64,000 bases of DNA, from the NCBI RefSeq assembly GCF_902506145.1, contig NZ_LR733520.1, positions 1,765,371 through 1,829,370 on the forward strand. Direction: 5' to 3'. The notes beneath the pieces are model-generated. The model did not search any database, had not been told where the DNA came from, and saw nothing but the letters and a program-made list of their open reading frames with translations. Positions 53,136-61,163 of the stretch are shown in pieces. The position numbers and the translations under genes were made by a program. This DNA comes from Burkholderia sp. 8Y. GTDB taxonomy: Bacteria > Pseudomonadota > Gammaproteobacteria > Burkholderiales > Burkholderiaceae. Numbering within the stretch: position 1 is the stretch's first letter; each line of letters begins with the position of its first letter.

Positions 53136-54899
53136 TTATAGATCCTCAGAGCCGAGCAGCATTTCCGTGATGCCCTTGCCTGCCTGCACCATGGGAAATA
53201 CGTTTTCGGTGGGATCGGTCTGGAAGTCCAGAAACACGGTGCGATCCTTCAGACGCAGCGCCTCTTTGAGCGCCGGTTCGACGTCCGCCGTTCTTTCCAC
53301 GCGAATGCCGACATGGCCATACGCTTCGGCGAGCTTCACGAAGTCAGGCAGCGCGTCCATGTAGGAACTGGAATAACGCTTCTTGTACTCGATCTGCTGC
53401 CACTGGCGAACCATGCCGAGATAGCGGTTGTTGAGCGAGATGATCTTGACCGGCGTGTTGTACTGCTTGCAGGTCGAGAGCTCCTGGATGCACATCTGGA
53501 TGGAGCCTTCGCCCGTGATGCAGACCACGTCCTCGTCCGGATAGGCCATCTTCACGCCCATCGCGGCGGGCAGGCCGAAGCCCATCGTGCCGAGGCCGCC
53601 CGAGTTGATCCAGCGGCGCGGCTTGTTGAACGGATAGAACTGCGCCGCCCACATCTGATGCTGGCCGACATCCGAACACACGAACGCGTTGCCGTCCGTC
53701 AGCTCCGCGAGCTTTTCGACGACGTACTGCGGCTTGATGATCTCGCTCTTGCGGTCGTAGGCGAGGCAGTCTTTCGAGCGCCAGCCCTCGATTTCGTCCC
53801 ACCACGACCTGAGCGCGGCCGTGTCCGGACCGTGCTCCGCGTGCTGAAGCTGCTCGATCAGTTCCTTGAGCACTTCCTTCACGTCGCCGACGATCGGGAT
53901 ATCGACCTTCACGCGCTTCGAGATGGACGACGGATCGACGTCGATATGGATGATTTTGCGCGGCGACGATGCGAAGTGCTTCGGGTCGCCGATCACGCGG
54001 TCGTCGAAGCGCGCGCCGATGGCGATCAGCACGTCGCAGTGCTGCATGGCCATGTTGGCTTCATACGTGCCGTGCATGCCGAGCATGCCGAGGAACTTCT
54101 TGTCGCTCGCGCGATAGCCGCCCAAGCCCATCAGCGTGTTGGTGACGGGATAGCCGAGCAGATCGGCGAATTGGTTCAGCTCGCGCGATGCGTCCGCGAG
54201 AATGATGCCGCCGCCGGTGTAGATGTACGGGCGCTTGGCCGACAAGAGCAGTTGCACCGCCTTGCGGATCTGACCGGAGTGGCCCTTCGTGACCGGATTG
54301 TAGGAACGCAGCGACACGCTCTTGACCGGCTCGTAGCGGCACGGCGCCTTCGACACGTCCTTCGGAATGTCGATCAGCACCGGGCCGGGACGTCCCGTGC
54401 GCGCGATGTAGAAGGCTTTCTTGACGGTGGCGGCGAGATCGCGCACGTCCTTCACGAGGAAGTTGTGCTTGACGCAGGGCCGCGTGATGCCGACGGTGTC
54501 GCATTCCTGGAACGCGTCGAGGCCGATGGCCGCAGTGGGCACCTGCCCGCTGATGACGACGAGCGGAATGGAATCCATGTAGGCCGTGGCGATGCCAGTG
54601 ACGGCATTGGTGACGCCCGGGCCGGAGGTCACGAGGCACACGCCTACTTTGCCGGTCGAGCGCGAATACGCGTCGGCGGCGTGCACGGCGGCCTGCTCGT
54701 GGCGCACGAGAATGTGCTGGATCTGGTCCTGCTTGTACAGCTCGTCGTAGATGTAGAGTACCGAGCCGCCGGGATAGCCCCACACGAACTCGACGTTTTC
54801 GTCGGCGAGCGCGCGCATGAGCACGGTCGCGCCGATGGAATCGGCATCGTGAGAGGGAGTGGTATCCGACGTGGAGAATTCCGCGCTAGGCATGTTCAT
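53136..54899 (-). CDS. ilvI: acetolactate synthase large (catalytic) subunit
   Basis: ThDP- and FAD-dependent enzyme that condenses pyruvate to acetolactate, or with 2-oxobutyrate to acetohydroxybutyrate. The 587-residue protein has the three domains in order: PYR (with FVWGYPGG, catalytic Glu in VRHEQAAVHAADAY), FAD-binding, and PP with the ThDP motif GEGSIQMCIQELST, where GEGS replaces the common GDGS. It is first in the ilvI-ilvH-ilvC operon. ATG 54899 or 54893 are both possible; both give a variable N-terminal arm. Confidence 0.95.
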   Translation of the reverse strand: MNMPSAEFSTSDTTPSHDADSIGATVLMRALADENVEFVWGYPGGSVLYIYDELYKQDQIQHILVRHEQAAVHAADAYSRSTGKVGVCLVTSGPGVTNAVTGIATAYMDSIPLVVISGQVPTAAIGLDAFQECDTVGITRPCVKHNFLVKDVRDLAATVKKAFYIARTGRPGPVLIDIPKDVSKAPCRYEPVKSVSLRSYNPVTKGHSGQIRKAVQLLLSAKRPYIYTGGGIILADASRELNQFADLLGYPVTNTLMGLGGYRASDKKFLGMLGMHGTYEANMAMQHCDVLIAIGARFDDRVIGDPKHFASSPRKIIHIDVDPSSISKRVKVDIPIVGDVKEVLKELIEQLQHAEHGPDTAALRSWWDEIEGWRSKDCLAYDRKSEIIKPQYVVEKLAELTDGNAFVCSDVGQHQMWAAQFYPFNKPRRWINSGGLGTMGFGLPAAMGVKMAYPDEDVVCITGEGSIQMCIQELSTCKQYNTPVKIISLNNRYLGMVRQWQQIEYKKRYSSSYMDALPDFVKLAEAYGHVGIRVERTADVEPALKEALRLKDRTVFLDFQTDPTENVFPMVQAGKGITEMLLGSEDL

Positions 54900-55048
54900 T
54901 CATCACCTTTCGAATTTTCGGCAAAAAATTGATCGGGTGCTCTCTGCCGGGCTTGTGGCTCGGGTTCAAGCGGCGCGTCTTGGTTTGACAGGCGAACTTC
55001 TTGGGCTCGCCTCAAAGCAGACAATTCACTTTATGATGCGAGTCGGGA

Positions 55049-55078
55049 AAGATAGCCCGTTTTCGCGCACACGGTCAA
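55049..55078 (-). promoter_or_regulatory. sigma70 promoter of the ilvI-ilvH-ilvC operon
   Basis: On the minus strand TTGACC (55073-55078) and TATCTT (55049-55054) are 18 bases apart, about 150 bases before the ilvI start. The -35 box matches five of six consensus bases and the -10 box four. Confidence 0.55.
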
Positions 55079-55226
55079 GCAAAAACTTCCCCGCCGCGCG
55101 TTCGAGGCGCCCTGCGCGCTCGTCGCGCGGGCTTTTGACAGGAGCCGCGCACGCAACGCCGAGCAACAAATCGTTTCCCGATCCTCCCGCGACAGCGAAA
55201 ATTTGCTAGCATCCGCAGGTTTTCCT

Positions 55227-55250
55227 GGAACTCCACAATCTCTTTCGACG
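55227..55250 (+). promoter_or_regulatory. possible ECF-type promoter of the sigma gene
   Basis: GGAACT (55227-55232), a typical -35 of extracytoplasmic-function sigma promoters, is followed by TCGACG (55245-55250). The start codon of the sigma gene is at 55279. It would fit autoregulation, but the -10 region is not distinctive. Confidence 0.3.
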
Positions 55251-55278
55251 CAAATTCGTTGCGCCGGGTCCCCAACGG

Positions 55279-55842
55279 ATGGCATCAGACAAGGAACTCG
55301 CCGATTTTCTGGCGGGCGTCGAAAGACGCGCGTTCAAGCAGACCGTGTACACCGTCCGCGACGACGACGCGGCGCTCGACATCGTCCAGGACGCCATGAT
55401 CAAGCTCGCGGAGAAGTACGGCGACCGGCCGTCGCCCGAGCTTCCTCTTTTGTTCCAGCGTATCCTCCAGAATGCGACGCACGATTACTTTCGCCGCCAG
55501 AAGGTACGCAATACCTGGATCAGCCTATTCTCCTCGTTCGGCAGCGCCGACGACGACGAATTCGACCCGCTCGAAACCTTCGAATCGCAGGACGGCGCAA
55601 CCGGCAGCGAAAGCAGCGAGAGCCGACTGGAGCGCGAACAGGTGCTGAACCTGATCGACGCGGAAATCCAGAAATTACCGGCGCGTCAACGAGAAGCTTT
55701 TCTCATGCGTTACTGGGAAGATATGGATGTCGCCGAGACGGCCGCCGCGATGGGGTGCTCCGAGGGCAGCGTGAAGACGCACTGTTCACGCGCCACGCAC
55801 GCTCTCGCGCAAGCCCTGAAAGCCAAAGGGATCACGCTATGA
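55279..55842 (+). CDS. ECF-type RNA polymerase sigma factor
   Basis: 187-residue sigma factor with only regions 2 and 4. Region 2 (about 12-75) includes DAALDIVQDAMIKLAEKYG and the following helices; region 4 (about 125-180) includes the helix-turn-helix LPARQREAFLMRYWEDMDVAETAAAMGCSEGSVKTH. A long acidic/Ser linker (about 85-120) is between them. It starts an operon with a small membrane protein (overlap ATGA), a DUF3106 protein and an RDD protein. The signal it answers is unknown. The start is ATG 55279; no strong ribosome site is visible. Confidence 0.88.
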   Translation: MASDKELADFLAGVERRAFKQTVYTVRDDDAALDIVQDAMIKLAEKYGDRPSPELPLLFQRILQNATHDYFRRQKVRNTWISLFSSFGSADDDEFDPLETFESQDGATGSESSESRLEREQVLNLIDAEIQKLPARQREAFLMRYWEDMDVAETAAAMGCSEGSVKTHCSRATHALAQALKAKGITL

Positions 55843-56291
55843 GTTCCGCTCTTGAAACGAAGGAAAACGAGTTCGCGCTGAAGGTCATTCGCGCGCTCGA
55901 CGAAAGCACGTCGGCCATTCCCGCCGCAGCGGTGGACCGGCTCGCAGTGGCGCGCCGCGCTGCCATCGCGCGCAAGAAGCCCGAGAAAGTGGCCGTCGCC
56001 GCCGCTGCGCCCGCGTTCACGCCGGTTCTGGCCGGCGCGGGCGCCACGCTGTCGGCTGGCGGCCCAGGCGACGCCCCCGGCCGCAAGAGCCTGTTCGCGC
56101 GCCTGGGCGGCTTCGGGCTGGCAGGGCCGGTGTTCGCGCTCGCCGTCGCGCTGGCGGGCATCGCGTATTGGGAAGATCAAGAGCGCAAAGCCGAACTCGC
56201 CGACATCGACGCAGCCATGATGAGCGACAGCCTGCCGCTCGACGCTTATCTCGACCACGGCTTCAACGCGTATCTGACGCGCAATCACTAA
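55839..56291 (+). CDS. DUF3619 membrane protein, putative anti-sigma factor
   Basis: 150-residue protein with a cytoplasmic N-terminal part (about 1-90), one membrane helix (about 93-113, GLAGPVFALAVALAGIAYW) and a short acidic C-terminal part that would lie in the periplasm. The size and layout are those of anti-sigma factors, and the start overlaps the sigma stop (ATGA), a common arrangement of sigma/anti-sigma pairs. The family is known only as DUF3619; no zinc motif (HxxxCxxC) is present. The anti-sigma role is inferred from context. Confidence 0.75.
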   Translation: MSSALETKENEFALKVIRALDESTSAIPAAAVDRLAVARRAAIARKKPEKVAVAAAAPAFTPVLAGAGATLSAGGPGDAPGRKSLFARLGGFGLAGPVFALAVALAGIAYWEDQERKAELADIDAAMMSDSLPLDAYLDHGFNAYLTRNH

Positions 56292-56319
56292 GCATCGAAC
56301 CGAGCGGGGGAATTTTCGG

Positions 56320-57075
56320 GTGAGTTACAAGCGCGGTCTCGCGATTGTCTTCGGCTGCGCGATTGCGGGTCTGGTCGCGTTCGCCGCCACTTATCCGCGC
56401 TTCTATTCGCCGTCGGCCACGGCGCCCGCCTCCGCCGCCGCGCCCAGCGGCGCAAGCGCGGGCCCGGACGCATCCCTTTCGCCGCTCGCCGCGCTTTCAA
56501 CCGACAACCCGCTCTCCTGGAGCCGTCTGACGGAAGCGCAGCGCGTCGCGCTCGCGCCTTTCGCGTCGCAGTGGGACTCGTTCAACGACGAGCGCAAGCA
56601 GAAGTGGCTCAGGATCGCATCGCGCTATCACCGCATGTCGCCGGATGCGCAAAAGCGGCTGCATCAGCGCATGGAGGAATGGGTGCGGATGACGCCCGAC
56701 GAGCGCAAGGTCGCGCGTGAGAATTATCAGGTGTCGAAACTCGTGCCGCCCGACAAGCGCGAGAAGGCGTGGGACGCGTATCAAAAGCTTTCCGAAGAGC
56801 AAAAGAAGAAGCTCGCCGCGAGCGAGCGCAACCGCCGCCCGACGGTCGTGAGCGCGCCGCCGACCGGCAAAGCCGAAGTCAAGGACATCAACCGGCTCGT
56901 GACGGCACGCGAGCAGGGGCACGCGGCGTCCCGCGTGGAACCCGCGCCGGCCGCGGGCGCGCCGGCCTCGGGCGTGCCATCGCAGCCCGCCGTGCCGAAC
57001 GCGGCGAGCATCGTCCCGGCCACGCCGATTCCCGTTTCGCCGCAGCAGGCGCCTTCGATGTACAACGGCTCGTGA
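56320..57075 (+). CDS. exported or membrane-anchored DUF3106 protein
   Basis: 251-residue protein beginning with GTG 56320 and a hydrophobic N-terminal helix (about 7-25, LAIVFGCAIAGLVAFAAT) that is a signal anchor or signal peptide. The middle (about 65-165) is a helical repeat with regularly spaced Trp and Arg, such as RLTEAQRVALAPFASQWDS, KWLRIASRYHRMSPDAQ and WVRMTPDERKVARENYQ; it resembles periplasmic sensor folds with LTxxQ motifs. The C-terminal 80 residues are Pro/Ala-rich. It follows the putative anti-sigma gene and could be its sensor partner. Confidence 0.75.
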   Translation: MSYKRGLAIVFGCAIAGLVAFAATYPRFYSPSATAPASAAAPSGASAGPDASLSPLAALSTDNPLSWSRLTEAQRVALAPFASQWDSFNDERKQKWLRIASRYHRMSPDAQKRLHQRMEEWVRMTPDERKVARENYQVSKLVPPDKREKAWDAYQKLSEEQKKKLAASERNRRPTVVSAPPTGKAEVKDINRLVTAREQGHAASRVEPAPAAGAPASGVPSQPAVPNAASIVPATPIPVSPQQAPSMYNGS

Positions 57076-57082
57076 TCGCCCG

Positions 57083-57586
57083 ATGAGCCTTTCCGCCACC
57101 GCGACCGTCCCGCCGCTCTCCGCGCCCAGCCTGCGCCGGCGTCTTTCCACGATGGTCTACGAAGGCGTCATCTTGTTCGGCGTCGTGTTCATCGCCGGCT
57201 ATCTCTTCAGCACGCTCACCCAGCAGCGCAACGGGCTCACGCATCACGACTGGCTGATGTCGTGGATCGGTCTCGTGCTGGCGGCGTATTTCGTGTGGTT
57301 CTGGACACACGGCGGCCAGACGCTGCCGATGAAAACCTGGCGCCTGAAAGTCGTCGATGCGCGCGGTGAGCCGCTCACCGTGGGCCGCGCGCTCGCGCGC
57401 TACGCGCTCGCGTGGCTGTGGTTCCTGCCGCCGCTCGCGCTGCATCCGCTCTTTGGGCTCGCGGTGCCGCAGACGCTGATCGTGTTCGCCGTCTGGATGG
57501 CGCTGTGGGCGGCAGCCGTCTGGCTCGATCCGGCCCGCCAGTTCCTGCACGACCGCCTCGCCGGCACGCGCATCGTCGCGGCGTGA
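57083..57586 (+). CDS. RDD family membrane protein
   Basis: 167-residue protein with four hydrophobic segments (about 24-46, 55-75, 105-122 and 132-153) and the RDD-type Arg (RRLSTMVYEGVILFG) and basic loop before the second helix pair. RDD proteins are poorly understood; some affect ion transport. It begins 7 bases after the DUF3106 gene, so it is the fourth gene of the sigma operon. The end is followed by 75 bases with a Pho-box-like repeat. Confidence 0.82.
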   Translation: MSLSATATVPPLSAPSLRRRLSTMVYEGVILFGVVFIAGYLFSTLTQQRNGLTHHDWLMSWIGLVLAAYFVWFWTHGGQTLPMKTWRLKVVDARGEPLTVGRALARYALAWLWFLPPLALHPLFGLAVPQTLIVFAVWMALWAAAVWLDPARQFLHDRLAGTRIVAA

Positions 57587-57637
57587 GCGGGCACCTTCTC
57601 CGCCTTCCCTTTCCCGCGTAATAAGAACTTCTCGTGA

Positions 57638-57655
57638 CTGTCACGGCTCGGTCAC
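57638..57655 (+). promoter_or_regulatory. Pho-box-like direct repeat
   Basis: CTGTCAC, 4 bases, CGGTCAC: two 7-base half-sites in direct repeat, as in the PhoB binding site CTGTCAT-N4-CTGTCAT. The first half-site fits well; the second has one change (G for T). The 4-base spacer (GGCT) is GC-rich rather than AT-rich. It lies 46 bases before the ATG at 57701, in the place of the -35 box; a weak -10 (CATACC, 57675-57680) follows. Confidence 0.5.
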
Positions 57656-57700
57656 GGCCGCATGGCGCAATGCGCATACCAAAACTCGATGCGCGAGCCA

Positions 57701-58627
57701 ATGGCCCTCCACTCGACAGTCACGCCGGCATGTGATCCCTCCACCGCTTACCGCTTTCGCAGTTCCGGCTTGCGCGTCGATCCGTCGGCGCTCGTTCCCG
57801 AGTCGCCCGAGCCCACTTCGCCCGTCATCGACGGCGAATCGCCGGACGGAACGCATCGCTATCGCACGATCTGGCTCTCCGATATCCACCTCGGCTCCGG
57901 CGGCTGCCAGGCAGCGTATCTGCTCGATTTCCTGCGGCATCACGAATCGGACTATCTGTACCTCGTCGGCGACATCATCGACGGATGGCAGCTTCGCAAG
58001 GGCTGGTTCTGGCCGCAGGCGCACAACGACGTGGTGCAAAAACTCCTGCGCAAGGCGCGCAAGGGCACGCAGGTCGTCTACATTCCCGGCAATCACGACG
58101 AAGCCGCGCGCCAGTTCTGCGACCTCGCGTTCGGCGACATCCACGTGCGCGGCGAAGCGTTCCATACGACGCTCGCGGGCAAGCGCCTGTGGATCGTCCA
58201 CGGCGATCTTTTCGACGGCGTCATTCAGCACGCCAAATGGCTCGCCTATCTCGGCGACACCGCCTACACCGCGATTCTGCTGCTCAACCGCTGGTTCAAT
58301 CGCGTGCGCACGAAGTTCGGTTTCAATTACTGGTCGCTCTCGCAGTACCTGAAGCATCAGGTCAAGAACGCGGTCAATTTCATCTCGCAGTTCGAACGCG
58401 TGATGACCGATGAAGCGCGCCGCCGCGGCTGCGACGGCGTCGTGTGCGGGCACATTCACAAAGCGGAAATCCGCGACATCGACGGCATCCTGTATTGCAA
58501 CGACGGCGACTGGGTGGAGAGCCTCTCCGCGCTCGTCGAAACCTACGACGGCGAACTCAAGGTCGTCTACTGGACCATCATGCGCGCGCCCGGCCAGCCG
58601 GCCGCGACAGCACGCGCGACGGTCTGA
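57701..58627 (+). CDS. PlcP-like calcineurin-type phosphoesterase (candidate phospholipase C)
   Basis: 308 residues from ATG 57701; an in-frame ATG at 57662 and one at 57689 are also possible, but the Pho-box at 57638 favours a later start. The metallophosphoesterase motifs are complete: SDIHLG, GDIIDGW, GNHDE, HGDLFD and GHIHKAE. The order of segments (GCQAAYLLDFL, LRKARKGTQVVYIPGNHD, NYWSLSQYLK, GDWVESLSALVE) closely recalls PlcP, the manganese-dependent phospholipase C of phosphate-starved Sinorhizobium, as I remember it. It also resembles LpxH, but lpxH is already present at 7697. It precedes a glycosyltransferase gene by 44 bases. Confidence 0.8.
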   Translation: MALHSTVTPACDPSTAYRFRSSGLRVDPSALVPESPEPTSPVIDGESPDGTHRYRTIWLSDIHLGSGGCQAAYLLDFLRHHESDYLYLVGDIIDGWQLRKGWFWPQAHNDVVQKLLRKARKGTQVVYIPGNHDEAARQFCDLAFGDIHVRGEAFHTTLAGKRLWIVHGDLFDGVIQHAKWLAYLGDTAYTAILLLNRWFNRVRTKFGFNYWSLSQYLKHQVKNAVNFISQFERVMTDEARRRGCDGVVCGHIHKAEIRDIDGILYCNDGDWVESLSALVETYDGELKVVYWTIMRAPGQPAATARATV

Positions 58628-58671
58628 GCCCGCACCCCGGCCCACACACCACGCCGCACCAGGAAAACGCA

Positions 58672-59703
58672 ATGAAGATCATGATCGTGACCGATGCATG
58701 GGAGCCGCAAGTCAACGGCGTCGTGCGTACCCTCAAGAACACGAGCAAGGAACTGATGGCGCTCGGGCATCGCGTGGACATGCTGACGCCGCTCGAATTC
58801 AAGACGATTCCCTGTCCGACTTACCCCGAAATTCGCCTGTCGCTGATGCCGGCGCGCCACGTCGCCGAACGCATCGACGCGTTCGACCCCGACGCGCTGC
58901 ACATCGCGACCGAAGGCCCGCTCGGCTTGGCCGCTCGCTCGTACGCGCTGCGTCGCAAGCTGCCATTCACGACCGCGTATCACACGCGCTTTCCCGAATA
59001 CGTGGAGGCGCGCTTTGGCATTCCGCTCGGGCTGACGTATCGCTTCCTGCGCTGGTTTCACGGACCGTCGCAGGCGGTCATGGCGCCGACGCCCGTCGTC
59101 AAGAAAGATCTGGAGGACTACGGATTCACCAACGTCGTGCTGTGGACGCGCGGCGTCGATCTGGACATCTTCCAGCCGATGGACTCGAAGGTGCTCAACA
59201 CCGCGCGGCCGATCTTTCTGTACGTCGGGCGCGTCGCCATCGAAAAGAACGTCGAAGCGTTTCTGAAGCTGGATCTGCCCGGCTCGAAATGGGTCGCGGG
59301 CGAAGGCCCGGCGCTCGCCGAACTCAAATCGCGCTATACGAACGTCAACTATCTCGGCGTGCTGTCGCAACCCGAACTCGCGAAGGTGTATGCCGCCGCC
59401 GATGTCTTCGTGTTCCCGAGCCGCACCGATACGTTCGGCCTCGTGCTGCTGGAAGCGATGGCCTGCGGCACGCCGATCGCGGCGTATCCGGTCACGGGCC
59501 CGATCGACGTGCTCGGCGAGCACGGACCCGGCGCGCTCAACGAAGACTTGCGCGAGGCATGCCTCCAGGCGCTCAAGATCGAGCGCGCCGACGCGCGCGC
59601 CTGGGCCGAACGCTTCTCGTGGCGCGCGGCGTCGGAGCAGTTCGCGTCGCATTTGCGGCAACTGGAGCCGCGCGCGCCGAGCGCCGGCCGGGCGGCCGCA
59701 TGA
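58672..59703 (+). CDS. GT4-family glycosyltransferase, candidate diacylglycerol glycosyltransferase
   Basis: 343-residue GT-B fold glycosyltransferase. It begins MKIMIVTDAWEPQVNGVVRTL, has the EX7E-type donor motif FGLVLLEAMACGTP near residue 262-275, and a C-terminal amphipathic tail suited to the membrane surface. It most resembles GT4 enzymes such as Agt, which glycosylates diacylglycerol, but the acceptor cannot be proved by sequence. Start ATG 58672 follows AGGAAAACGC. The stop overlaps the next start (ATGA). Confidence 0.85.
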   Translation: MKIMIVTDAWEPQVNGVVRTLKNTSKELMALGHRVDMLTPLEFKTIPCPTYPEIRLSLMPARHVAERIDAFDPDALHIATEGPLGLAARSYALRRKLPFTTAYHTRFPEYVEARFGIPLGLTYRFLRWFHGPSQAVMAPTPVVKKDLEDYGFTNVVLWTRGVDLDIFQPMDSKVLNTARPIFLYVGRVAIEKNVEAFLKLDLPGSKWVAGEGPALAELKSRYTNVNYLGVLSQPELAKVYAAADVFVFPSRTDTFGLVLLEAMACGTPIAAYPVTGPIDVLGEHGPGALNEDLREACLQALKIERADARAWAERFSWRAASEQFASHLRQLEPRAPSAGRAAA

Positions 59704-60266
59704 CGCGTCGTCCGTTGGCGGAAGAACGCGCCGAAGCGAATGCACGCGCAGCGCCCGGCCGCATCATGGACCCGTTCGACGACGAAACCGACGCCAGCGC
59801 CGATTCGGCCGATGCGCCGCCTCAGGCGACCGAACCGCTCGGCACCGACGACCTGCCCTTCAATCCGTACAAGGGCAATCGCGGCTTCACGCGCGCCTGG
59901 CACGCGATGAAGAACTCGCTCTCGGGCTTTCGCATCGCGATTCGCGAGGAAAGCGCGTTTCGCCAGGAACTGACGCTCGCCGCGATTCTGCTGCCGTGCA
60001 GTCTTTTCGTGCCGGTCGCGCCTGTCGAGCGCGCGGCGCTGATCGCGTCGGTGCTGCTCGTGCTGATCGTCGAGTTGCTCAATTCGAGCGTCGAGGCCGC
60101 CATCGACCGGATTTCGCTGGAACGCCACGAACTCTCCAAGCGCGCGAAGGACTTCGGCAGCGCCGCCGTGATGGTCGCGCTTGGGGTCTGCGTGCTCACC
60201 TGGGTCATGATCCTCTGGCCGCTCGCGCCGGCGCTCGCGACATGGTTCGGGCATCTTCCAAACTGA
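59700..60266 (+). CDS. dgkA: diacylglycerol kinase (DgkA family) with N-terminal extension
   Basis: Integral membrane lipid kinase that makes phosphatidic acid from diacylglycerol. The 188-residue protein has the family core (about 70-180): FNPYKGNRGFTRAWHAMKNSLSG, EESAFRQEL, and ELLNSSVEAAIDRISLERHELSKRAKDFGSAAV, with three membrane helices. The first 60 residues are an Asp/Ala-rich extension not found in the 122-residue E. coli enzyme. ATG 59700 overlaps the glycosyltransferase stop (ATGA); an alternative ATG at 59766 would give a protein closer to the core size. It is the third gene after the Pho-box-like repeat. Confidence 0.9.
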   Translation: MTRRPLAEERAEANARAAPGRIMDPFDDETDASADSADAPPQATEPLGTDDLPFNPYKGNRGFTRAWHAMKNSLSGFRIAIREESAFRQELTLAAILLPCSLFVPVAPVERAALIASVLLVLIVELLNSSVEAAIDRISLERHELSKRAKDFGSAAVMVALGVCVLTWVMILWPLAPALATWFGHLPN

Positions 60267-60332
60267 ACGCGCGTATCTCGTAAAGTCGCCGTCCGGCGCG
60301 GGAGCCACGTCCGGGACGAAGAACGAGCGGTT

Positions 60333-60338
60333 TATAAT
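60333..60338 (+). promoter_or_regulatory. consensus -10 box upstream of the TetR gene
   Basis: TATAAT, 75 bases before the ATG at 60408, with no clear -35. It marks a likely separate promoter for the TetR-LOG-SDR genes. Confidence 0.5.
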
Positions 60339-60407
60339 CGTCCGATATTCTCAAAAATCGCAACGGAACCGGACGCGCGCATGCTTGCACGAGGCCGCCG
60401 CAACCGG

Positions 60408-61163
60408 ATGCCAAGGTCGGACGACATGGAAGCCAAACCTCCCCGCCGTACCCGCGAACGGATTCTCGAACTGTCGCTGAAGTTGTTCAACGATATCGGC
60501 GAACCCAACGTCACCACGACGACGATCGCCGAAGAGATGGAAATCAGTCCAGGCAATCTGTACTACCATTTCCGCAACAAAGACGACATCATCAACAGCA
60601 TCTTCGCGCAGTTCGAGCAGCAAATTCAGAAGCGCCTGCGCTTTCCCGACGATCATCGGCCGACGATCGACGAGATGTGGTCCTATCTGCAGTACATGGC
60701 CGATTTCCTCTGGACGTATCGCTTTCTCTACCGCGACCTGAATGACCTGCTCGCGCGCAACCGCACGCTGGAAACGCATTTCAAGCAGATCATCACGCAC
60801 AAGGTGCGCTTCGCGCAGCAGCTATGCGAGGCGCTCGTCGCCGATCAGGAAATGGTCGCGACGCCCGCGGAGATCGGGGTCATCGCGACGAACATCGGCG
60901 TGATCGCGACATACTGGCTGTCGTATCAGTACGTGATGAACCCGCGCAAGTACAACGATCAGGAAGCGATCCGCGCGGAGTTGCATCAGGTGAGCGTGCA
61001 TATCATCTCGATCATGGCGCCGTATCTGCGCGGCCGATCGCGCCAGCTTTTCGACGATCTGGTCTCCGGCAAGCTGCCCAAGCGCCAGTATGCGGACTTC
61101 CTGCCGCCGCGCGACGATGCGTCCAGCGCACCGAAGAACGAAACTCCGAAGGATTCCCGATAA
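60408..61163 (+). CDS. TetR/AcrR family transcriptional regulator
   Basis: About 251 residues from ATG 60408; ATG 60381 (9 codons earlier) and ATG 60426 are alternatives. The helix-turn-helix is typical: RRTRERILELSLKLFNDIG, TTTTIAEEMEISPGNLYYHFRNKDDI. The C-terminal ligand-binding domain is aromatic-rich (YRFLYRDLNDLL) and ends in a Pro/Lys-rich tail. The ligand and operator are unknown. The stop TAA overlaps the next start (TAATG), so it is co-translated with the LOG-type gene. Confidence 0.88.
   Translation: MPRSDDMEAKPPRRTRERILELSLKLFNDIGEPNVTTTTIAEEMEISPGNLYYHFRNKDDIINSIFAQFEQQIQKRLRFPDDHRPTIDEMWSYLQYMADFLWTYRFLYRDLNDLLARNRTLETHFKQIITHKVRFAQQLCEALVADQEMVATPAEIGVIATNIGVIATYWLSYQYVMNPRKYNDQEAIRAELHQVSVHIISIMAPYLRGRSRQLFDDLVSGKLPKRQYADFLPPRDDASSAPKNETPKDSR

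Larger units (their letters stand above)
54900..55278. other. gene-free divergent region between ilvI and the sigma gene
   Basis: 379 bases. It holds the minus-strand ilvI promoter (55049-55078) and a leader of about 140 bases, and on the plus side the GGAACT hexamer (55227-55232) before the sigma gene. No branched-chain-rich leader peptide with a terminator was found in the ilvI leader, so classical attenuation is not supported. Confidence 0.5.

Noticed and set aside
54900..55048. Possible attenuator in the ilvI leader
   Set aside because: No leader peptide rich in Ile, Val or Leu codons and no clear terminator/antiterminator pair could be found.
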